DNA of 64,000 nt from Heliocidaris erythrogramma (Eukaryota > Echinodermata > Echinoidea > Camarodonta > Echinometridae). A program made the position numbers and the translations under genes. Position 1 is the first letter of the stretch. Each line of letters opens with the position of its first letter. Positions 23,589 to 37,200 of this stretch are shown one piece after another. The DNA lies in the NCBI GenBank assembly GCA_025617745.1, contig CM046856.1:49356873-49420872 (forward strand), in the 5' to 3' direction. The notes under the pieces were generated by a model. The model saw only the letters and a program-made list of their open reading frames with translations, had not been told where the DNA came from and searched no databases.

Positions 23589-26500
23589 TCTCTCTCTCTC
23601 ATACTCTCTCTCTCTCTCTCATACTCTCTCTCTCTCTCTCTCTCTCTCTCATACTCTCTCATACTCTCTCATACTCTCTCATACTCTCTCATACTCTCTT
23701 ATACTCTGTTTCTCTTCCTTTTGTTACATCTGTATCTCTTTGCCCCCCCATCTCTGTGTGTACAGTACTTCTCTGTTTCTCCCTCTTCCTTTCCAACTCT
23801 TTCTTTCTCTCTCTCTTTCTCTCTCGTTAACATTGTAAGTCTTTCTTTCTCTATATACTTCACATTATGTCTCTCTCTCTCTCTCTGCTCCTCTTTGCCT
23901 GTCACTTTAACTTCTTTAAACCATTTACCTGTATTGTTGCCGCTTGCTGCACTTTGATCTTTGAAAAATATAGTCGGTAAAAAGTCACAAGAGAAGGCTT
24001 TTGAATATGTTAAATTATATGTAATGGTGATGGTGATGATGATGATGATGATGAGCATGACAGTACTGTGTATACAGTGAACTGTAAATAAACATACAGC
24101 CGCATCTGGGTATATTTTTTTTATAGGATGGACGTGTGTGTCGCATGGGATTCTCTATCAACCCTGAGAAGGTAGACAGTGGTCCAAGCAAGAGTGACAG
24201 CTCTAAGGGGTAAGGTCTTAGTTCTTTGTGTGAAGATAGCATGCCTTCCAGTCTTCCAGTAATTAATGGAAATTATCCGCTTTTGAATTTAATTTTTCAA
24301 TTTTGTTTTGAAATTTCATATTAGTTTTTTCCCAAAGTTATACATGATTACCTTTCTCTGCAAATGTCCAGCCATTATTTTTCTGTAACACGTGCATACG
24401 TTGTAAGGGAGCCTTACCATGAAACTTGTTTGAATATTAATGAGAATGTTCGATATAACCATTTTCCTCATTCATATTTACAGCAAATATTGTCTACTTG
24501 TACTGGAGTACAATCAGATATTTATACTTTATTTTGATGATTACTCATAGATACATATTGATTTGATACATAATATACCTGGTACATATTTATTCCACAG
24601 TTTTACAAGAGAAATGTATTTTTTTTAGAGGAATACATGAAGCAGGGAAAGGAAAACATGAATGTTGCCAATTTGAAAGGGGAAAGCCGATTCATTCTGC
24701 TGTTTGAAAGTTCTTTTCCTGTTTAAAGTCTATGATTGGAGTATATACATGTACTGTAAAAGTGGAAATTTTTACGCGACTAATTTTTTGCACTCGGCCG
24801 AGTAAGGTGAATTTCACATATTTTTAATTGTGCAGACGCGCTAGGCTCATGAGCCAAAGAATACATAACCAAAAATATTCGCGTGTTTTTATTTTGCGCA
24901 AATTTCATGCTGCACGAAATGCCCGAAAAACTTCCACACCGCGAAATATTCCATGTTTACAGTATGCCTTCATGTAGAGATGTTTTACATGTTATTTCAG
25001 TTTTAGATGTTATGTTTCATTTAGCAGCAAGAAGAGCTGGTCATCATCTGCCCAGTTATCTTCTTCTCGTTCTTCATCGTCATCGAGGCCAACCAACCCA
25101 CTCAACCCATGGCTCATCAATGCTGATGAACCGTCAGGGGTTTCATCTGGGTAATAATCTCAAACTTTTCTTTGGATGATTCTTTGAAACAACTGGTTTA
25201 TAAGTGCTCATAATACTGCATCCTCATTTTTTCTGGATGACTACAAAAAAATTCTTGCGTTTAGAAAATATATATTTTTTTTCTCATTACCAATGCTTTT
25301 CTCTCATTATGTTAGATCGCTTGTATTTCCTGCAAATGAATGACAAGCAAAAAAATTTTTTTTGAGCCAGTAAGGGATGAACCTGTTAGCTACATTCTGA
25401 GGTTATTGTTAATTTTTGTTATTTTAGGAAATGGTCCTCCAATTGCCGTACCCCATCTAACCGCACAACCTCTAACAACAACTCAAGCGCATCCCGTAAT
25501 CGAGGCCGAGTCATCCGCGCTCATTCTCGAGGTCGCGGTGGGGTCATCGTGGGTACCAGGCCAGTTGTCCCAGCGTCTGTTGTCCCTGAAGAATTAGTGT
25601 CCCAGGCACAGGTAGTCCTACAGGGAAAGAGCAGATCAGTCATCATTAGAGAGCTCCAAAGGACTGTAAGTGCCATAGGACATGTTACAAGACTACTAAA
25701 AGGAAATAAAGTGTTTTCACTTATACAAACTAGGAGGGGGGGAGCGGGAGGGGAAATTTGCAGACTTGTAGACATTGTATTGGATTTACACCAGCTTTTA
25801 TGTTTCCCCCCCCCCCAAGTTCAAGAAGTGACAATTTAACAAATTTAGAGATAAAATTAATCTACATGCATTGAATGGACAAAAAAACAGAAAAGTCACG
25901 TTAATCACTTCTAAATGGCTTGAATTGTTTATTTGTTGACAGTTGTTCGCTGTAATGACTAAACCCAAAGCTGATGGAAAGATTGATGTGTTTGGTCAGA
26001 GCCATGATGTCAACGTGTCAGTTCCTGAGAATGACGATGGCAATAAAGGTGACCCATCTGTCCTCCGCCTTACAGTTTACACTTTTCATGTTTTCATGTT
26101 TTCATGTAGATGTTAATTGATTGATTTATGTCTTTTTGTCAGAACCTTGATGTCAATCTCGCGGTCAACAACCTCTTGAGTCGTGACGATGAGGATGGTG
26201 AAGACCCAGACGATAACGACACCTATCTATCTGGTGGTGATGATTTGGTCTCGCTCTTAGACGGTGGTATCCATTCCGATCATCCTAGTGTCATCATTGA
26301 TGCTGATGCCATGTTCTCAGAGGAGTTCCTGGGCCTGCCTCCATCAAGATCACGAGCCAGAGGTTCTAGCAGCAGAGGTACACCCTAAAAAAAATCCTGC
26401 CCTGCAATAACGCGATTGCAAAAACTTTTAAGAATCAACTAAAGGGGCAATTGGCAATACGCTTTTGTATTGCCTATAGAAATCATGTATTATGTAACAT

Positions 26501-29500
26501 GTTATTTTAAGATTCGAACATTGCAGTACGTGATGCACAATGCTATTGAAATTGCTTAAGGTTGATTTTTTTGGAAATATTTTGCGATCATGTACTATTT
26601 TTTTCAAAAATGGCCAAGGTCAATTTTTCTATTAAGAGGCCATTAAGAGAACAATTGATTATTCATTAAAGAAAGTCTTGAGATTGGTAGCCACTCTTTT
26701 TAGAGAAGGGAGTTTAAGTAGTTGAAACATGTAAAAAATATCAAAGTCTTAGGCAGATGGGGTTGCATCTAGCTAGCTGATTGATGTAATGAACATCTTT
26801 TGAGTAAGACCTATTAGAGGGGAAAGTTAGCAGTTTATAAAATTACAGATCTCTCATTTATTATCAGATTTTTCCCATGTTTATTTATCACTTGCTATAA
26901 ATTTTAAATCAACTTGTATTGCCACTAATGATTTCCATATTTATGTGTAGATCGTGAGCGCGATGCAGAAAGAGATCCACTCCTACGTAGCCGGGAGCGA
27001 CGCTGGCCTGAAATTGTACTCCGAGATACTGGATCAGGAGCAAGTAACATGAAGGCTGGTAGCTCTGAGGCAGCAGGGACATCGGACAGCCGACGCGGGG
27101 GCGCTGCAGGACACAGCCAGAACCCTGTCGTCATTGGAGAGGATTTGGAATGGTGGTCTGAAAAAGTAAGCCATCTGACATAATTTTTTTCTTCAGGCAT
27201 GAGACATTCTAACAAGCTGATTTTTATCACTTTGGATTCACTAGTTTTCTGTGAAATTGAGGAGTAACGTGAGATACAACTATTCATTGAATTGCTTGTA
27301 GGATTTGGTGAGAATGTTATATACTTATAAATGTATGTTACATTTAGTATACAAATACTGAAAATGAAAATACATTCAGAGAAGTTTGATACATCCAGTT
27401 CAGTTGATTACGTACATGAACGTGTCGGTATTGAATTATTAGAAATCAATTCATTTCATGACTGTTTTAACCTTCCTTTGTTAGGGTGAAGACACTCCTC
27501 GGTTTGTGAGCATTGGTGCTATGTATTCTGAGCTGATCGCTGTAGGACAGAATGGTCACATCTACCAGTGGAAATGGTGTGATCCAGAACCATACAAGAA
27601 TCCTGAGGTAAGAACATATCATTAAGAGCCTTGTGGAAGAGTGTAATTGTAAACACCCTACACTACCCACTGCTACTTCATTATTATTATTACCCTACAT
27701 CTGACATCATCACAAGCACCCTTCATCTCATACTTACATAATTTTGAACACCCTATACCATATGGACTGTCCTCATTAACACTTTGTACCTCCCAATACC
27801 CTGACCATAAGCAGCTTACACCTGTATTTGCATTTTAAGCAACATACACCAAACAATTACTTCGTAATCAGCACTTTGTTACCCTCTAACCTCCTCTGTA
27901 ACCTATAACTAATATCATCATGACAGCCCTATTACTCTTTTACTTCATGATGAAGTAAAAGGGTAATATATTAACCATAGTAACTGTATTGTAAATATCG
28001 TACAGGACTCCCTAACCCCTTAACTTTTCTGTCTTATTTATTTTACGTGTAAAGCTGGTATACATTTCAGTGAGGTTTACCTGTTTTGTTTCTATGTTTA
28101 GAATACTGGAATACATCATCCCAAGGTTCCTTTCCTTGGTTTGGTAGGAGAGAAGATATCCCAGATAGCTACCTGCTTTGAGAAGTCTGCAATCCTCACC
28201 GAGTCAGGCAAGGTAAGAAATGAATGCATGACAGGCCCTACACAAAGATCTAGGCATATCTAGGTAGGTATGGTTGGAGAGATGACATCTCAAATAGCTA
28301 ATTGCTTTCAGAAATCCACAATCCTTACTGAGTCAGGCAAGGTAAGAGATTGAATGCATCACAGACCCTGAGGGTAGGTCTTAGGCATTTCTTGATGTTG
28401 TAGGAGTCAGAGAAGATATCCCAGATAGCTACCTGCTTTGAGAAATCTGCAATCCTCACCGAGTCAGGCAAGGTAAGAGAATGAATGCATGACAGACCCT
28501 ACACAAAGATCTAGGCATATCTAGGTAGGTATGGTTGGAGAGATGACATCTCAAATAGCTAATTGCTTTCAGAAATCCACAATCCTTACTGAGTCAGGCA
28601 AGGTAAGAGATTGAATGCATCACAGACCCTGAGGGTAGGTAGGTCTTAGGCATTTCTTGATGTTGTAGGAGTCAGAGAAGACATCTCAGGTAGCCACCTG
28701 TTTAGAGAAATATGGAATCCTTCCAGAGTTAGGCAAGGTAGAAAGTGACGAAAAGCAATCCAGTTAAAGAACTGAAATGGAATTAGCTTCTGCTTACAAA
28801 CACATCATAATGTACTCGTGAGAAGAAATTCTGAAAACTGTAGATTATAAAAGAGTCTTTATTTAGCATTAAAGAGAAGGTTGAGTTCTGGTAAAAGTGA
28901 AAACTAATTTGTGAGCTAAAACCTGCATGTTTTAGACTACCTGAATTCAATCCATGATGGGTTATGGATAAGACAAATAATTAGAATACGTAGATGAAAT
29001 GGAGTTTCTTGATAGGTGTTATCCTCAATTTTACAGAAAGATAAGCCAAATTCCAACTACTAAAATAGAAAGGTTATTCTGATCTGATATAGTTTTGCAT
29101 AAACATGTATGTATTTTCTTTTACAAACTTGTTTGCCTGTCAAACAGATTGCAACAATGATTGATGAGACTCTGTCACCCATAGCATCTAGACTTGAGCA
29201 CCCAGCCACTTTGTACCAGGAGTTTGCTTGTGATAAAGTTGTGTCCATCCACACCTGTGCTTTGTACACCTGCACATGGATGGAGTCTGGGCACATCTTC
29301 TGGTGGTAAGTCTATGAACTCTTACTTTCTACAAGTTTTCATGTATTGGAAAATAAAGATATCAAGAGTGATTGTACTTTGATGTAAACATTTTGCTAAT
29401 GTTACAAATTTTACTGAAAGAATAAGGGTATGACTACTATGTTTCAAAACGAGCACTTTACTCGTTCCAGCTTTCATACATCCATCGTTCTAAAATTTAT

Positions 29501-32500
29501 GAATGATTAGGCTTGAAACATAATTTTGGTTATTATTTCAGTTTTAAATTTTAAAGATATTTTGATCTATGTTGATATTGTCTTTTCCAAAATAGTACAA
29601 TAGTACAGAAGAAATGTTGGAAAAAACCATGAATACAGATTTAGATTTTATGGGTTGATGGTTTATTTAACCTGACTGCTAAGAAAGCATGTGTATGCTT
29701 GTAAGTAAGCAATCAGGGGACCGACAGCTTTGAGTCCTCTCTGAGGGGCTTGGTAATGAGGATTAATGCCTTACCAAACTAGGGTTCAAAGGCGGGTCCT
29801 CTCAGTTTCGAGACCACTGCTCTCCCACTCAACCATCGTGCCTCCTCTTTTACTTTCAAACTTAAATTGATGATAAGAGCAAATCATTGCTCTTAAGGCA
29901 GGTACATGTAAGACGGCAGCATATTAGCACCCTGAAATGAAGCAATGGATGAATGATATAATTTTGATGTTTTTCAGGGGTGTTCTACCATTAGCACTGA
30001 GGAGTAAGGTCTTGGAGAAGGCTAGAGATAGAGCTAGAGCCAAGAAACGTGAGGCTATGGCATCAGCATCATTGACTGCTGGTACACAGGTAAAGGATAT
30101 ATTATCTCTTTTCCTCCCATTTTTCTTCTTCTTATAGCCCATCTCCACTCTCTTTACTCTTCCTGTGTCTGTCTGTCTGTCTGCCTGCCCCTCTCTCGTT
30201 CTCTCTCTCGTTCTCTCTCTCACTTTATCATTCATGTGAAATAGCTGCGGTCTTCCCTTCACTATGTTTTTGTTTGTTTGTTTTGGTTTTTTGTGTGTGT
30301 GGATAGACAGCCTACTTAGGGACATTATACTCATTTACTGATTTGCTGCCAGGTCATGGTCTGTACCTCTGTGCTTTATTTCCCTTTTTAGAGAAATTGT
30401 CTAAAATTATTCTGAATTGTTGATCATGTAGTCCTCATTTATGATGATGTTTTATGGATCAGGAAAGTTATTACAGCATTATGAACTCTTAATGGAAAGT
30501 AACACCACATGATATTAACTATCAAATGTATCGACCATTATACTTAATTTGGTAAAATCTCAGATTAAATAGTTTTTTTGTGTTCGACCCAAAATGTCTA
30601 AATAATTCTTGCTAACCTCTACTTTAAATTGTCCTCCTAGGTTTGCCTGCGTAGCTGCCCAATGTACCACTGTGGTGCGTTGGCCTTCAATGTGAAGAGT
30701 GCCCCACCCCGTGTCGGCCAGCTGATGGATACCGCCTGGCACTTGACTGACACCTGCAGATTCCGTATACGTCGTTCCTCCCTGGACCTCGGTGATATGT
30801 CCACCACCAGCGGTACCTCTACTGGCGCCGCCGGTGCCTCTGCTGGTGCCTCTGCTGGTGCCTCGCAGGCAAGCCGTGTGGAATTCAAGGAGGAAGTGAA
30901 GGGAGATGGTGCTAAAGCAGATGCAAGAGGGGATGCCAAGACGGATGGGAATAGGCTTGATGTCAAGCAGGAAATGGGACCCCCGCCTTCACCCGCTTCT
31001 ACCAGCAGTGATGTATCTATCGTATCAAGTCCAGCTGCTCACAGTAAGTTCTGTTTTATTTGAAATCATTTGCCTTAATGAATAAGCAGAAAACCTCTTC
31101 GTGATACTCTTTGATCCTTGCCTTTGGACAACCGTTTTGGGACAAATATGATTGACAGTGTGGAGTGCTGAAATGAAATCTTTTGAGAACAAGCAATTAC
31201 AGCCCCGATCTGCCATAAAGCAGTTAACCACTTTTGAAAAGTGGGTACACGGAGGGCAATTGTGTCATGTGTACATGCATCTATGTTTTTCACTCTTAAA
31301 AATTTCCTTTTAATGTTCATGTGCATATAATATTTTTCAACATTGTTTTTTTTTTTTTTTTTAATATTATTATTTATTTTTTCTTGGGTGGTGGTTTACA
31401 GCACTATTACTGATCATTTCTTAATGATATTACACTAAATTTTATTTATTGTGTGATATTCTGAAGGGGCTATGAATATCAGGTTATGATTGTTCATGTG
31501 CATTTAATATTGATCTTGTTACAACTTTATTAACTAATTTCAATTTACAGGGAGAGGATCAAAGCGTCCCTTATCTTCACCAGCCAGAGAAGTAGAGAAG
31601 AACGACATAGAGGTGTGGGCTCTGACAGACGTTGTCTTTGTAGAGGATATACGTTCAGCTCCAATAGGAAAGGTGTTGAAGGTAACATCTTGCAATGAAA
31701 ATACTGAATTTTAACCTCTATTTGGTGGTCGTGTAACACATGCTCCTGCGACAATTGCTTCTCAGTCGATTCCTACACTAATCGAAATCCAAACTTCGGC
31801 CGTAAACCAAAAACTAATGCTAACCGTAAACCTGACCTTAAACCCAATTGCAAACCAAACCCTAACCCTATGTCTTTCACAAAATGAAAGAGCAAATGTC
31901 AGATCACTCTAGATGTGGTGTGACGATTTTGATGAAAAGGATGGTGATATGATCCGTTCTCACTATGTTAAGGAGAGTTTGATTTTTTTTTTTATAACTG
32001 GGTTGGCAGTTCATAAGTATGGCATCTTACAATTTCACTCTTATTGCATAAAATAAACTAAAGAGTAGCCTCTTTTTTTATTATTGACTTGAAGAAGAAA
32101 CACTGACTTATTTTTCCCAATGAGTGTGTGTAGTTGGTCTGTATCAATAGATACATGTTGATAAAATGGAAAGAATTAAATTATCATTATGTAATTAAAA
32201 CTAATTCATTAAAAGATTTCTTGAAAAGAAGTGTAAATAGTCTGTAACCAATACAGCCATGTTCAAAAGGTTTGATATATTCAAACCCTTCTGGAAAACT
32301 TCCTGTTGATTTCAGTTACAGTGCCCTCATGGTAATCACAGCATGATTTTTTTCCCTGTCATTTCATGTGTTACAGGTTGATGGTGCTTATGCTGCAGTG
32401 AAGTTCCCTTCTCTAGACTCAAACACTGACTCTTCAGGAGATGTTGACTCATTCTTACAAGACTGCAGATTACTCCGCAAAGATGAACTTCAGGTGCTGA

Positions 32501-34243
32501 TGAAAGTTTTATTTTTTTTAATTGCATAGTGAAATGTGTATAGAAAGACATCCTTTAGGAAGCAACAGTGTAGTATTCTTTTTTGCCAAAGCATTTGATG
32601 TACATGTATGATGTTTTTAGTTTGCAGTTGTAACTTGTGAAAATAATTGTGCTAAAATCTCAGAGTATCATTTTCTTTTACTTTAGCAAACAGTTACATT
32701 AATTGGAATTCTTCATGCTAGTGATGCACACAACATCTTTTGTGCCTTTTATTATGTCTGTTTGTTTGGGTTGTATTTCAGATTGTGAAGCAGGGCTCAG
32801 GACCAAAGGTGCCAGACTGTTTCCAGAGAACACCCAAGAAACTCAATGTCCCTTCTAATGGACAGATACTGGCTGTGTCTGTTGACTTTAGAGGTACAGT
32901 AAAAAAAAAAAAAATTTAAAATCAGTATATCTTTTATTGGATAGAAAATGACTGATATAGGTTGAATGCTAGATTTGATCTCTAATTTGCTATATGCCGC
33001 TCAAAGTTGAACCCTTTTATTGTGTTTCTCACATGTCAGTGTTTTCAAATTCTTTTAAATTTTATTTTAAGACTCCATATATAACACAACTACATATTGA
33101 TGATGGAAGAGTAGTCTTGTGTAGTCTTGTGTTCAATCAAGACTGGAAATGAGTCATTTCATGAAGCATTTATAATGCACTCTGCAGTCATTTTGTTAAT
33201 TGTTACCTACATGTATGTGCTCATTGGCAAACATGGCACATCAAGTAATGTACATCTTAGCACATATAGCTTTAAACAAAGAGTCAATGTCTTGATATTG
33301 TCTCTGTTCAATCAGGTGTCCATGTGTTAGTCAAGGTGAGATCTGAGCTCCTCTACCAGCTCTATGAACTATGTTCCAGTCGCCCCACAACAGAGAGCCC
33401 CTTTCCTACAGACACCAATGCATTCATGGGAAAGAGTATTGATAACATCAGACTGCACAACCCAGGCAAGGTAAGAATCACTTCAGAGAGGACAATTTCC
33501 TTTTACTATATTTTTTTTGTGGGGGGGGGGGGGGTTACATTTTACTTTTGGCCAAGTGTGGTAAGATATTTGTGTCTTTAATTGAAGTTCTGAGAAAAAT
33601 GAAATATAGATATATTTATGCAGACCTGAGCCCCGTTTTATAAAACTTGTCATCAGTAACAAGTTACAGTAACAGTTATAAGCTACTGAAATACTTGCAT
33701 CTGATTGGCTGAGAGCAAATTTGTCATAGAATGGGGCATTTGTTATTGATAACAAGTTTTATGAAACGGGGTCCTGGTGTTTATGGTTAGATCAAGTAGC
33801 CGTACATTTCATCTTTGTATACATGTCTGTATAAGTAAATGCATTTGAAAATAACAATTTCCAGTTACAGTCTGTAGATTGCTTTAATTGATGAGAATGA
33901 TTTTTTCCAGTGGTTTGCTTGAAAAGATGAAGCATACTGATAATAATTGCACTCTGCATTTAAATATTCATTATTCACAGCTTTGTAGATTAAAGATCAA
34001 CATTTATTGGAAGCAAATTTTGTTTTATGCAGGACTCGGTGACTCTTCTGCAAGATGGTAACAACACCTTGTACCCCCTGGCTAAGACAGCTACTGTGAC
34101 CATCAGAGACCCTAACTGGGTAGACCTTCCACCCATACGGAGTCTCAGCATGGGTGTGCACCATCTTCCTCATCCTGGACAGTCTACTAACATCAAGAGC
34201 AAAGCAGCCATCATGGTCATGGCAATAGAGGTATGTCTATGCT

Positions 34244-34281
<38 letters not shown>

Positions 34282-37200
34282 ACCACTCTGCTTCTGTTAA
34301 AGTGACAGTAAAATGAAGCTCTTAAATAGCACCATCTTTTAACAGGATTTGAAAAGTGTCTGTGCCTCTCATTTTCCCATCATGCCCCATTCTAGTTTGT
34401 CGAAGCTTAGAAATGGTCTTGCGAGCAATTTTCCACATTGTGCCTATTATCCAAACAAGCTGTTTGTCAAAAATCAAAATAAAATGCAATAAATTTTAAG
34501 ATTATAATCTTAATTTAGCAATCACTGTAAGATGGCGCTGTTCAAGTTCTACCAGTTTAATGCCACTTTAGTGTTAACATTTTGTCACCATCATAACATT
34601 TTGAAGACAATACACCATCGAAGGTGACAGTGTTAACTCTTAAAAAAAAAATTATTTGTATACATTTGGAATTACTGTATTTTCAAGTACTTGTTGTAAC
34701 CATACAGATTTCTGTCCCTACTTATGTAAAAACTGATGCTATGGTTTAAAACAAATCTGTTTTTTAAAAATAATTTAGAAGGAAATTCCAGGCTGATGCA
34801 TTTCATTAATGACTAATCAGTTATCAAATTAAATGATTTTGGCCATACTTTCTTTCAGTGTATTTATTAATGAAATTTGACTGTGTTAAGTGTCACCGAG
34901 ACTGTTGTTTATGTTGACATGTTATTGGTTCTCATCCCTACACAGAACCAGCTGTTGATGCCTCATGTACTGAGATGTGATTATGAAGCAGTCTCTCATT
35001 TTCTGAGCAACCTTCAGCTGGAAACAAGTAAGTTATATTAATGTAATATGGTCTTATGTACCCAGGGTAGCCTCATCAGTATTATTATACTGGAATCAGT
35101 CGATGGTTGGGCGGTCGTTCGGGCGGTCGGTCGGTCCGTTGCAAATCTTACGGATCGAACTACTTCCTCAGTTTTTGACCGAAAGTCATGAAATTTGGTA
35201 CACACATTGGTCTTGGTGGGAAGATGTGCAAGACATATTTTTCGGATGAGTCGGAATCTGCGTTGCCATGGTAACGGCATATTTATGGCAGAAAATCAAG
35301 GAAACGCCTTGCGGATCGAACTACTTCCTCAGTTTTTGACCGAAAGTCATGAAATTTGGTACACACATTGGTCTTGATGGGAAGATGTGCAAGACATATT
35401 TTTCGGATGAGTCGGAATGTGCGTTGCCATGGTAACGGCATATTTATGGCAGAAAATCAAGGAAACACATTGCGGATCAAACTACTTCCTCAGTTTTTGA
35501 CCGAAAGTCATGAAATTTGGTACACACATTGGTCTTGGTGGGAAGATGTGCAAGACATATTTTTCGGATGAGTCGGAATGTGCGTTGCCATGGTAACGGC
35601 ATATTTATGGCAGAAAATCAAGGAAACACATTGCGGATCGAACTACTTCCTCAGTTTTTGACCGAAAGTCATGAAATTTGGTACACACATTGGTCTTACT
35701 GGGAAGATGTGTACAACATATTTTTTTGATGTGTCGGAAGCTGCGTTGCCATGGAAACGGCATATCTATGGCAGTAAATCAGGGAAAAATCTTGCGGATC
35801 GAACTACTTCCTCAGTTTTCGACCAAAAGTCAAGAAAGGCTGTTCTCACGGGGCGGGGGTATTAATCATCATCTTCAGTGATATTTCTAGTTAATACTGT
35901 TCTTTGTGAGGGCCCTACAATTACATTATTACCCTACAACATGTAGACTTAGCCCACCTACCGTGATAAGGCACTAAAGCATTCAAGGCATTTTTTTGCG
36001 TACAAGGTACCCAAGGTACCCATCTACCTTAACTTGGTGGAGAGTGGCAAATGCAGATTACTGTCTTGGAAAAAGATGTTATTGTTGTGATAGGGATTAA
36101 CTCATAGGATATGAAGGAGAGAAAGAGTACAATTCAAGCCAATTTTGACACTTTTCCAAGGTTTGATGTACTTAAGTAAGGAACTGATTTCACAAAGAGA
36201 TGTATCATTTCATCAATTTCTGTCAGCCTTTCCCCAATGTGTGGCGATAAAGTCTTTCTCACATTTTTGCTATTTGTTCTTGTATAGATCCTGCAGTGAA
36301 GGAGCAGAAGCTGCAGCATTTAGTGGAGGAGAGATGCGATGGAGGAAGAAACATCTTCCATGCTTGCGTCAGTCTCTGTAGACCACTCTCAAATCAAACC
36401 AACAATTCATCGACTGGTAAGATACTCAAAAGTAATGCATTGCTCCTGTGTTTTATGGCATTCATATGCAAATGTAGAAGAAGGTAGATATGATGGAAGG
36501 AGGATTTTTTTTCATGCATGTATCGGTATACATGTATGTAGACCACATCTGATCAAATACCTCATCGACTGGTATGATACTAATAGTACATTGCCAATCT
36601 TTTGTGTATTTTTCAGATATAAATAAATGTAATCCATGAAGAATCTCTTACAGTAATGCAGTGTGCGTTGTGCGAATACCAATTTTCTGAAAGTGGCTTT
36701 GATTTGTTATATTATGGATGTTTCACTCTATAAAGATAACAATTTTTAAAAAATGGAATAATGCTTACAAAAATGTTGACCTTTGACCTAATCAGAATCG
36801 AGCAGCCTAGCTACGTTGACCTCTGAGGTGAGCAGCCGTGCTAAGATGTTATGTAATGCTCTCCACACACTCAGCAATGCAATCGCAGGGGCAGCTATGG
36901 CTTCAAGTAGCGGACCTAGCTCACATAGGTAAGTTAACTCTGGCGGGCATTATGGTTAACATGGTAAAAAAACATTTTTAAAGGGATGCTTCAAGCCAAC
37001 CTGGAATTTCCTTTTGTGTTGAGTCATTTTATGCTTTGCATGTTTTGTAAGCTACAGTGTATGGTACTTTTTGTTTCTAGTGCCCTTAAATATGCCATAT
37101 TATTCTTACATGTGTTATTATTATGCCTTTCAACCCATTGGCATAAAACAAAATTACTTGGGCTTTCTTTTTCCATTTAAACTTTAAGAAATAGAGATTA

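Noticed and set aside
23161..23838. 225-codon Ser/Leu-rich frame
   Set aside because: It is exon 3 read into a CT microsatellite; only 23232-23313 in the UBR5 phase is coding.
27925..27968. Small hairpin in intron 9 as a microRNA
   Set aside because: The stem (CTTTTACTTCATGATGAAG) is too short and lacks a loop typical of a pre-miRNA.
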